Source: Patiria pectinifera | Taxonomy: Eukaryota; Echinodermata; Asteroidea; Valvatida; Asterinidae | Direction: 5' to 3' | Length of the DNA: 64,000 bases | NCBI GenBank assembly: GCA_029964075.1 | Contig: CM057147.1 | Span: 23,767,513-23,831,512, forward strand | Program-made: the position numbers and the translations under genes | The notes under the pieces: generated by a model | Database searches by the model: none | The model's input: the letters and a program-made list of their open reading frames with translations, nothing else | What the model was told of the DNA's origin: nothing | Shown: positions 10,001 to 22,000 of the stretch, piece after piece | Layout: every line of letters starts with the position of its first letter | How positions within the stretch are numbered: position 1 is the stretch's first letter

Positions 10001-13000
10001 CTCGGAAGACGTGTATTTCTGAAAAGAACCAGTTGGTTGAGTGTAGAACTCACCACTTGGACAGTGTGCTCTGTCCGTCCTCTGGAGGGTGAGGACGGAC
10101 AGAGCACACTGTCCGAAACGTCGAGTTCTACACTTACCGACCGGTTCTTTTCAGAACCACACTTCCTCCAAGAAGAGATTTCTTTCCACTTATCCGTAAT
10201 TTTGTCTATTTTATGTCATCCGTCATGCAAAGCTTTAAGTCATATATATTTATTTTGTTCATACCTGTAGCCTTCGCTGACGAAGCACACCTGTTCCCCC
10301 GTACCAATGTCGATGTCCCCACCATAGATAGACTCGGCCAGCGGGTCGCTGCGCTGCTGGGCCACCTCAATGATGGCGTCTACTATGTGCAGGATGGTGG
10401 TCAGGCGTTCCACTGTTTCGTTATGCTCAGGCTGGTCAACGCACAAAATAAAAAAAGTATAACATAAAAAACAAAAGTTTTGAAAAAAGGTACAAACAAA
10501 ACTGGAGGAACAACAGCAGAATTTGTTTCTGAGTGCCCATTTTTGTGGGAGATAATGCATATTGTTTTATGGTGAGATGTATTTCTTGTTTATATTTAAT
10601 ATTATGACTTAACAAAATGAGACAGTTGGAATTTGAAATGTACAGAAACTACAAAACAAACACAGTCTGGGTAGTAAAAAAAAAAGAAGGGCATTTGAGG
10701 CTTTACAAGTCATTGGACGCTTTACAAGGAATTGGAAGATCTTCAAGGAATTGGAAGTTTTCCCAGATTGTCTGAACTGTTTTCAATTTTGATGGCACTG
10801 AGAGTGAAACAAAAAGAGGAAAATGGCTGCTGTAGACCAAAACTAATACAAGCAAACAAGTTTTCACATCAGTGGCAACACTGAACTTAGCCGTCAGTAA
10901 ATTACTTCTTTCTATAACTCCTAAAAATGCCGTAAGAGTTCATTTTTTGTTAAATAGTGCAGACACAAGACATTACACTGCCCCAGGCAAATATCGTCCC
11001 TTTGCTCACAAAGTGACAAAAACCTCAAAATTTGACAAGAGTTCCTCCCGACATAATTGCATTTGAAGTTATTCATTTTTTCAAAAAACAATTTGACTAC
11101 TTCGCAGTAATAGAATTCAGATATGTTTGCATTGTCGAACAGCTTATGATTTGCTCTTTGCTAATTCATACTTGTATGTTAAAAATAGTTAATTAAACAG
11201 TAATTCATTAATAAAACGTTTTTGCACTTCGTGAGAACATCAACACTTTGGGTCCCTTATTTTCCCCATTACTTTATACACAGTTTTTGTCACTTCGTGG
11301 GAACTTGAATCGCGGAGGCTTTACTTATTTGTACTTTTGTCGACGCAACAAACTTGTTACTTTTACGCATCATACGACAGTTGAGCGCGAGCTCGTCTGT
11401 TCTTTTTCAACATCGTTCGCGCACGAGTGTTTGCTCCCATCCGGACGCTTGTAGACCAATGTATAATTCATCTGGCCCTGCTCACGAGGTGCCTTTTTGT
11501 CACTTAGTGAAAACAATTTACAGTTTTTACACTTCATAAAAACAAAAAACACGGATTTCAGGCTTTTTGTCAAATGTTAGTTCACAATAATTAAGAAAGC
11601 AAACAATATTTCGCTTTGAAACTTTGTCAAATTGTTCCTTGAGACAACAATAATAAAAAGTATACTCAGTGTGTTACCTCCCGAGTGAAAGTTGGAAAAA
11701 TCACTCGGGTGGAGCTCGAACCCACGACCTCCTGCTTTCTAGTGCAGATGTCTTACCACTCGACCACCGAGCTAACGGGATCGGTTGGCCGGTTCGAATC
11801 TGATGTACATAGCAGCGGGTACCGCATTAACTATTATAAGATGGAATTTTGCGTCGGGGTGATATAAATCAAATTAGGTTTTGCCCTTCACCGACGTTAG
11901 CTCGGTGGTCGAGTGGTAAGACATCTGCACTAGAAAGCAGGAGGTAGTGGGTTCGAGTCCCACCCGAGTGATTTTTCCTCAAAATCTAACAATAATCAAT
12001 TTTCAAGGTTTTTGTGAGCAAAGCGACGATATGCCTACAAGTGAAATGATTCAAACTACTGTTCGACAAATCGTTATGTCTTTTAAGATAACCGCTCTTT
12101 CACGAACAACCATTTCTGGGTCATTAAGCTAGCATACAAATTCGTTTGGGTGGCGGTGAATGTCACTTTGAAATTGAAGATATGAAATTTGCCTTTGTAT
12201 GATTCTGTAAACAGAACCCACCTCAAGTAGTGTTTCTTCTGGCAGTTCAGGGGCAACAAACATGATGGGTCCCATCATGTTGGGCGGTGACGCCGCGTAG
12301 GTGATGGAGCTCTGACTGTTGGGGGAGCCCTCCGACATCAGGGCTGAGTTGCGACGCGACGTGCTGCCGATGTAGAACTTGGCACTGGTGGGCGGGCTGG
12401 TGGCAAGCGCAGCTGAAACCAAAAGCAAAACAATTTTTTTTGATTTTCAGATTAATTGATATAAATCTTTGATACATTTACTATACATATTTTAAAGAAA
12501 TAGTATTTAGTATTGTAATCATGGAGTTAAAGTGTTTTTAGGGAAAACAAATTGGCATCTTTTACTTTCAAGACAACAAAACTGGAAAACTTTAAAGTCC
12601 TTTTTCTTACTATTTTTTTTGGGTGGACATGTCGATAATTGCGAACTTCAAGCAGCAAACAGTATTATAAGTAGAATCTTTTTCTCTTTCCTGCTACTTT
12701 CAAATCCTCATTTCAACCCCTGCCCAGTGTTTGTCTCATTTTGCCAGAATGCCTCACATAAAAAAAAAATTATTTACCAGTTCTCACCGGCATTATTTTG
12801 CCGAAAAGTTTGATTTTCGAAAAAGGCAATACATCGCAGTCAACTTCTGATATACAGCCAAACGCCACAAATACTGATTTGCAAGAGTCATCACAACAGT
12901 ATTTGTACGATATTTTTTTGCCGAAACCTCATATTTTTCAACAAGCCGGGGTGTGCAACGGAGAATAAATTGTGGATCAATAGGCCGTGCACAGCGGCCA

Positions 13001-16000
13001 AATCAAGATGAACACACGGTCCATCTCCACAGACTTCACAAACTTTTAGTGTGTACAAAAGGCACGAGGGATTAGCATGTTTAGACGTCACCCGGAGGCG
13101 AGTCGAGGCATGCATGATCTTTTAACCCGCCAGCTGTGCCTGTTAACACGGCCTCCGACGCAAACTGGTTAACTCTACACTGAAAAGAAGCCGGTATGGT
13201 ACCTGCCAGTCCCTCGATGCTCCCTGCAGGGGATTTGCCCAGGCTCTCAAAGGCAGCCTTGAGTGAGTACTGGTCCAGCCTGCTGGAGCTAGCACTGCGG
13301 GGGAAGAGGGCCGTCTCCCTAGGGGAACAGTCCTCCCCCTCGTAGCCGGCGATGGCACCAGAGAAGGTCTTGGTGCGCTGGGGTCTGGCAAAGGGGGCGC
13401 TGAGGGGCTGGATTGGGGGTGGGAGAAAAAGAAATTTGTTAATCTGAAGTTAATTTTGAAGTCATAACTGACGAAAGCTGGACACAGATTTCATGTTTTC
13501 CATGCTACCCTCCCCCATGCATTGATTTTTTCATTAGCGCCATTTTCTACATTTACATGCAACAGCAGCCCTTGGTATTTGTTGTCACATTTTTACATAA
13601 ACATTGATTAAGGTCAAGTTCAAGCTTGGAGTTCTTTGGAGAACACCTGACCAGTCAAGCTACAAGCGGCAGAAACTCAAATAATCTCACCCCTTCTAAA
13701 ATGATGTCTTCTGTTCTCATGGGAGATGATACCTTATCCCCTCTCTTGGTGGGCGATCCCATTATCGTTGGGAGGGCGGTTGGGTTGTTGAAAGCCAGGG
13801 GGGATATTCTAGCCGGTGAGGACACTGAAAATGGAGAGAAAGATTTGTTACTGTTCCTGAGGCTGAACATGGACTGTGTATTGACTCAGCGTCCCCCTTG
13901 CAAGGAACTTTCCCAAGAATAAATCTAACATCCACTATTGTGCAGCAATCCAATGGAACATTTTCTGTACTTAAAAAAGGTAGGGTCGAGATCATTTGTC
14001 ATTTGTGCATTTTTTTCAGTTGAAGCAACAAAGGTGCTCAAAATCGAAAGATGGGTGCTGAACAACTATTCTGATGAAGTTTCAGCTCAGTGAATGCTGT
14101 ATATTCCGAGAAAACAATATTCTAGGATCTCAATTTCAATTCGATTTTCACTTCAGTGGAAAACGAAACAGAATAAACAGACTTCATTCTTCCTTAAATT
14201 CTGCATTTTTTGAGAAAACCCTATAAGGTGTAATCGAAAACTGATAGAAAACATTACCAACACTTGTTGAGTACACACTGTTTTGATATGAAGCATAACT
14301 CACAGCTAATGGTTTGTACATTTTAACTGTCAAAACTTCAGCCGCTTTCAGTATTGACAAGCTTAAAAAGTATTTTGTCAACTGTTAGTACAGCAGAAAC
14401 AGAATTCAAGATTTCCCAAAATGGAAACATGGAAAATTATTGAACAGAAAATCATTGGTCCAACTAGGAGCAATTCAAATTTGTAACTTTCAATCACAGC
14501 TTACATTTCCTCCTGGCGGGTGAGCCGGACCCGGGGTGCTTCATGGTGGGCGGGGACCACTTGTGATGGGCCGTGGCCCCAGCTTCTATCTGTGGTGGGG
14601 AGTTGGAGCTCCCCGTGGGGAACCTGAAGAGGGGTGGTGACGGGGAGGCCTGGGGGCGACTGGAGATTCTGTGGATGACACCTCCACCTGAACAAAGAAA
14701 GTTCCGAAAAGTTGTTGCAAAGCTGAGCAAGATATAGGATGTATAGGACGGTGTACTTATACTGATGCAGATTTACAACATGAAGGTTTGCAGCATTGCT
14801 TTTGTTTCTAGCATTGTGACTTTTGGTGTGATCTCTTGCCATGTGGCACATACAGGTTTATTGGCTTCTATCAAGCGCCGCTTGAACAAAGGCACTGACA
14901 AATCGGGGCACCGCCAACTTTGAGCTGGATAGCTCAGTTGGTAGAGCCCAGGAATGGCAATCCGGAGGTTGCAGGTTCAAGCCCTGCTCCATACAATTTC
15001 TTTGTTCAACTCTGAAAAATGTATTATAATGCACCTAGTTAGTTTCCCCAACCACCAATTCCCAACCACATCAGCCCTTTTTTACAACATGAAGGATTTT
15101 GTTGTCATCAATTGATCATTGTGCAGTGAGGCATGATGGAAATTACATGAAAGTCATAGGGGTTTAGGCCATGGAGTATCTACACAATTAAAAATGTTCA
15201 AACTTTACTTCATGGTTTTGTAGTTATTTCAAAAATATTTAGACAGACACTTTTTGGGGGGGGGGGACGCACTGAATAAGTCAAAAGTTTGGAGTATTTC
15301 CATTTGATGTTAACAACCATCAAAGGTTTTTTTGTGTGAAAAGCACAACGAAACAGAAGCAAAGATGAAATAAAAAAAATCCCAACCTGGTGATCCTGAC
15401 GAGGGGAGACTGCTTGGTGAGGTCAATCCCACCGCTGCCACCGGACTTGGCAACTTGCCAAACTGGAGTTGATGAACACCCTGACGAAAAACGAACGTAA
15501 AAGAAACAAAGTCAACAAAAGATCGACAAAGACTAGCATCAAAACAAACCTGTCACTTAAATCTCATGTTATAAAAGTTCATTCAAATCTTACGACATAA
15601 GTTCAAAATGATTCCAAAGTTGGAATGAACTTCTTTCAGGAATGAGAAACTTGCGCTGCTCACAGACAGTCTTGAAATTAAGATTTTCATTGGAATTGAT
15701 GGACGCAGAACTGTGCTAGGCACAGACGAAATTTGCTTATCACAAAAACAGATTACCAGTGAAAACAATATGCGTTCTTTGTATACTGTTACTGGTTCTC
15801 TGCTAATGTCTGCTTACAACTAAATGAAAAGGGGCACTGCGTCCTGAAATCCCCAAAATTTTTATGTTTTGGATTGTTTACTTATCCTATTTCAAACATC
15901 TGGTTGAAAGGAAACCAACCTAATGTCTTACCGTTCCCGAGAAAAGACGAAAAAAAAACACCCCTGATTGTTTACATCGGACACGTCGGAGTATGATACG

Positions 16001-19000
16001 TGTTTCCTGTCGTTTTCATACAATGTATGATACACATTGTGTGTGTCTAGTATTACACACGTACACAGCACCGTGCTTAAGAACAGCGGTGACCAATCAC
16101 CAATGCACAAAATGCGATTTCGTACACGTCCGCAAAAAGCGAACCCTTGCGACTGGAATCACAGCCCGACTTTTTGGGGTCGCTAATATAAAGTGGACCC
16201 CGAAAGTCATTCTCGCACAAATAACACAAGATTACTACAAAAGCGCCCACTTTTTAAAGGATAGTTGTGTGGATGTTTATATTCTACTTTCAAATGTTCT
16301 TTCCGATTAACATCATTTTTTTTTTTTTTTATAGACTTTTTGGACTTCGAAAGTCGTTCTCGCACAAATAACACAAGAATACTACAAAAGCGCCCAGTTT
16401 TTAAAGGATAGTTGTGTGGATGTTTATATCCTACTTTTAAATGTTCTTTCCAAATAACATCATTTCGTTCAAAATGCGTTTTGTAGCCAAATTTGGCGTA
16501 TTCCAGGACGCAGTGTCCCTTTAAGCACTTTTCCCCTCAAGGGACCCTGATCTTCAGATTGAGGAGGCAGCCAGCTATCTAAGGAACAGTAGTCAAGTGT
16601 ATAGTCACCTGTGGGGAGGTTCTGGATGGACTTATTGCACTGTGAGGGCTGGGAGTGGAGGCAGGGGGTGTGGTCTTGATGCCCGGGGGGTGATGGCGAC
16701 TGGGACTCAAGCTGGACCGGCCAGAGGATCCCGTGGCTATGGGAAGACTGGTGGGCCTGTGAGGTGTAGGTGGAGAGCATTAATTAACAACTTGTACGAG
16801 ATGGTGGCAACTTTCAAGAAAATGTTGATGATCACTGCATCTTAAATTGTTTGTCATTTCGTGGCAGCACAGTGAGTGATAAGTTAAATAAACGTAAGTA
16901 CATGTACATTTAAAGCTACAGTCCATCATTTGTAATTTGTGCATTTTGTTCGTATGAAGCAACAAAAGAGTTCAAAATCTAATGAAGGATACTGAGCAAC
17001 TAACCTATTGAAGTTTCAGCTAAGCTTCAGCTGTACATTCCGAGAAAAACAGCATTCTAAGATCTCAATTTCAAATCAAAAGTTACTGAATCATGTTTTG
17101 AATTATTTTGAATTGCAGCTATACGCGACGTCGCGCACTGATCCGACGAATTATAACAACGTTCCAATACTTGTGCGCGCTGTGCTGAATAACAAAACGA
17201 ACTACTAATTTAAATTTTCCTACGGTGCTTCTTAAGAATCACCGTTGGAAATGCCTTCTTTCGTTGATTACTTCAAAATGACAGCTTCCCAGAAAGAATA
17301 ATTTCACAGGGAGTTTAGTTCCCTTACTATCTTTCAACCAAGTTTGTTTTTCAACAATAATTACGCCAGTTACTTTTCGGATGGCTGCAAATGATGGACT
17401 CTAGCTTTAAGTGTACTTGCAAGGGCTGAATGTCACTTAATATTGCATGCCATGAAAGTCCGTCCAAAGAAAAAGAAAAAGTGTACTGTATGATTATTGA
17501 TACAGACGGTGGTATGAGATGGTGAACGCTTGTTGCCATTAAAATATGTAAGGTGTTCTGGCAAAACGAAACGAAACTGGGCACAGGCCGTAGTGAACAC
17601 AATGCACACGGAAGAACAATGCTTTTTTTGTTTTTTTGATTTTATGTGATCTTGATATATATGTCTACTTACTGTTTCTACTAAAAAAAATTTAAATAAA
17701 TATGGAAAAAATCATGGAATAAAAAGACAATTGGCATCGTTATTTCGTTTATTTCCACAACACAAACAAAAAACTTTTTTTTTATTTTTTCTGTATTTTT
17801 TTTTTTTTTGACATGTCAATAAACTAAAAACAAACATAACTTGTAAAATAAATGAAATGATTGATTGAAGTGCAACAAACAATACTGTAAGGAGAAGTTT
17901 ATGCTCTTTCCTAATACCCACAAACACTCATATTGAACTCTGCCCAGTTCTGTCTTATTTTGCCAGAACGATGCTTTGTTGCAGGGCTCAATGACCTTAC
18001 AAATACAAAAGATGTGCCATTCATTTCCTGCACAATGAAGGAATTGAAAAGATTCATGAAGGTTCCAAGTAAAAAGCCGTTTTCCCGGCAATCACACCCA
18101 CCTCTCGTTTGGAGACTGGCTTCCGTTTGTCGGCGAGCGAGCCCCCGGTGCTTGAGTGGCAAATATGGCTACTGGGGTAGGAGGGGAGGGGAGGGAGCTA
18201 TGCCTGGGGGCTTGGGGAGGGTCACTGTGGAAACCAAAGCAGACCAAAGCAAGAACATATGGGGTTACTATGAGGTCAAGATGCACAGGCATGGAGGTTA
18301 TATCACACTTCAACTATCTTCGCTCTAACCCACCCTGGTTGACTACAGTTGGCCTAGTTTGGGCACCAGTCTATACTGAGGTTGGTCACATGGCTGGTTA
18401 CAATAGCCGTGCACATTATAATCCACAGCAGAGAGCCAGTACCAAGGAGTTTCGTGACAACATTTTAATAAGGGAATAAATATGTGCTTGGCCGATTTAA
18501 ACAAGCACTTTTAAAACCGGCTTGGGGCCTGGACGCTGATAATGGCCTGAGCCAAATGTCCTTTGCCTCGGGCTATTATCAGCGACCAGGCCCCAAGCTA
18601 GATTTAAATGTACTTGTTTAATACCGGCCAAGCACATATGTATTTCCATTCATAAATACCTTTCAGTCAAAAAATCGAAACAAGTCAACAATAATAAATT
18701 TCCAACGATTTTGTTCAACAATTTTACTTCATGCTTTTTTAGACATCCCTCTTGCTTATGTTTACGGTATGCGTTTCTCACCAGTAGTCCTAAAAAAACC
18801 TCCTTATATGGAGATTGGCATGCGCGCAGAGTATACTGCGCGATGTGGCGCAGAACGCAGCAGTGCCGGTGCAGTGTGAATTTGGGACTCTATGACCAGC
18901 CAGCCGGTGTTTTATCGACCGTTTAAAACCACCCACGTGACGGGCTGTCGACCAACAGGAATGGGTAAACTGTCTCAGGTATTTATGAATAATTGTTTAA

Positions 19001-22000
19001 CAAGAGGCGTTTGCATGATACTATCAACCACTAGTGGACCGATGGTCCTTGATCCAACTTTTGTCATGGCTGCAATGGCTCTCTGCACACAGGCACGTCC
19101 AAACCGCGCTCCAGTCAATGTCTGTGTTCAACTTTACATTACAATTCGTAGCAAACTGTACTTCATGAAAAGAAATCGCTTCAAGTGTGGAAATGCATAC
19201 AGCAGAAAAGGCAAACATGTCCTTCAGTAATATCATTATTTGTTCCAGTTCAGAACATTGTTACTGTCCATTTTAGCACGAGTTTCGAGTCATTTGCCAA
19301 GACGGAGACAGATTTGACGAGAGACGTAACAAGCTACTTGGCATGCAGGAATTTTGTGTGAGAGACTTTCATCGTGCAGTAGGTGTAGATTACTCTTTCT
19401 ATCTCACCTGACTGATCTCTGGCGATCCAGCCGCCTGCTTTTTGGTGACTGCTCAAACCCTGTACCTGAAAAGACAGGTGAAAGTGTAGGGAGCTTTGAG
19501 GTTTTAGGGTAAAAAGTAAGTAAAGTCTGTCACGAGCCAATGTGGCCCATCAGGCCGGCGTTTATCTCCGGTTTCAGTAGCATGAAACGACTGAGAATAC
19601 TTCTACTCCCCCTGGATGGGATGCTAGTCCATCGCAGGTTACTCCCCACCTAATGTCGGTACCTGTTTATACTTCTGGGTGGAGAGAGGCAAGTGGGGGT
19701 GAAGTGGCTTGCCCAAGGACACAACGTATGACCAGCAGCTGGATTCAAACCCCTGACCCTCTGATTACGAGGGACAAACCCTAACCACTAGCCACACTTC
19801 CCACTAATTTTTAGGGCGCCACACCCAAACAAAGCATAGGGACCCTCCCTATGAGTCTGCTATGCTCTTGCAGTTTATACCAATTACAATGAAGAGGTTA
19901 AAAGGTAATATACAAAATAGGTACTTACATTGAAAGTGTGGAGAAACTAGCACAAAGTCCTGCAGAAACAAAGATACAATATTCAATCATTCAGAACTGT
20001 GATTTATTAAATGTATTTATTGAACCGACAATACTTGCCAGTTTTCTTGTCCTGGAAAACGACAATAACTCTTGGCCAATATAGCCCTATAAGCCAGTTT
20101 TTGTGCCTTTTTGGAAAGCTGCTGGGAAGGTTGCCAAATTCCCTCTTTTATTCCATTCCCCTTCCATTCCACAAATATGCAACGGCAAAGTGGAACTTGA
20201 TATTATGTGTGTTAGCTTGTTAAGACTGCTAAGTTAATCATTCTGTTATTATGGACATTTTTATTTCACAACTATGTCCCATGAATGAGCATTTTCCTAT
20301 ACTTTGTCAATTAAAATGCTACCACTGTAAACCACTCTAGGCTAAAAACAAACAGCCAGCCAGCCAACCCCAGCAAGCTCGGTGGTCGAGTGGTAAGATG
20401 TTTGAAATAGTATGCAGGTCATGGGTTCGAGTCCCACCAGAGCGATTTTTTTCCTCACTATACCCCTTGGGACAACACTAGGTTGTACACACAAAGTCAA
20501 TGGACATCGCAATACGCGAGATACAACCTTGTTGAACGGAGCATATTGGTGCGAGATACGACTTTGTTGCAGAATCGAGTTACGACCTTGTTGCACTGAC
20601 GTGACGATGCGAGTCAGAACAAGCATTTGCAGAAAATGCACAAAAACTTGGCACAATCCCCTCATAGTTGAAGAGAGGCTTCCCTGACATGTGTTCCATG
20701 TAAATCATCTCTTACCCCTTCTACGATCTCGTTATCCAGGGAGTTGATACTCTGTGGCGTCCCCGTCCCGTACTTGTCCGGCGAGCTGGAAACGGCGCCA
20801 CCACGGCTGTTGTCGCTCTGGGAAGACGATGACCGATGCTTTCTCGGGGGCTGGTCCTCGGGGGAGGATATGGGCATGTTGCCGGACAGCGGAGAGACCG
20901 ACAGGGTGCGTTGCTCGGGGGAATCGGCTAAGAAGCTGCGTGTCCGACTGGGAACTGGCATAGGGGCAGCTGGGGTAATGAAAACCAAGGAAATCATGTT
21001 AGTGCTTCTAACCGACATTTGTTTTTCTATTTATACGCTTTCAACTTGTATGTTTCATTCCAACTAGTAAACCTCCTTTTTTTTTTTGACTTCTACAATC
21101 CTCTAACTTGCGAATAGACTGGCTTCCGAATACGTACATTATCAATACTGATTGTGGGGCAGGAACCAGCCTACCTCACAAGAACGGAAATATTGCTGGC
21201 AGCTCAAAATTTGAAATTGTATGGAAATATTTCAAAACATTGGCCGTTTTTTGAGGTCAATGTGTCTTTCAAAACTGTAAAATTTTGTATTGCTGTAAAA
21301 AATAGCAATTTAAAAAGGAATCTATTTTTTGGTTGGGGGGTTGAACGAAACACCCCCCCCCCCTTCTGCTGCAGGTCCACTTTTTCCTTGCAATTGACAA
21401 TTTAGTTTCACTCAAAATGTGTCTTTGGAAAAAGTCTTCTTTGACAAGCAGAGATAGCTCAACAGGAAATATTTCATCACGCACTACTATATAGCCTATG
21501 CATAAGTCGTCACATTGCATGTCGTGTTATCGTTATTCTGGTCTGCGCTGTAGTTGTAGCAGCGCGAGGCGCGTGGCTAGCAGCCTGGTCTAGTGTCCAC
21601 AAGATCTGTCCGAAAAATCAGGAAGGCGATGCAGTGATAGTACAGTAACGGTCTACTTCATGGTAAAAACGCCCCCCTCTCTTTCCACCAGGCTGGATAC
21701 GGGCCTGGAATATTTTTGAGTGTAGACGTCACAAACCCGCAAAGTGTATGGTTATATCCGCCCATGCTTATGGCCCCACAGAGCAACAACGTTAAGGTAC
21801 GTTAGCTGTAACCACATTGTGAAGATGTTTTTGTTGGCAGGTAGGACAGAGTTGTGGGGACTTTTTACTGTTCCCACAGTGTTTTTGGTCCCCACAGTAA
21901 CTATCGCTCATCAGGCGTGTGGTCCCCACAACTACGGAACAAGTACGTATGTGTACTCACATGAGGTAGGTTGTGATTTCTTTCCAAGAAATGGATGACT

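Noticed and set aside
14919-14993. Functional tRNA-Ala gene
   Set aside because: The acceptor stem pairs poorly and there is no terminator T run close behind. A SINE head or pseudogene is more likely.
20744-21067. 107-codon plus-strand open frame
   Set aside because: It is the antisense shadow of ULK exon 11.
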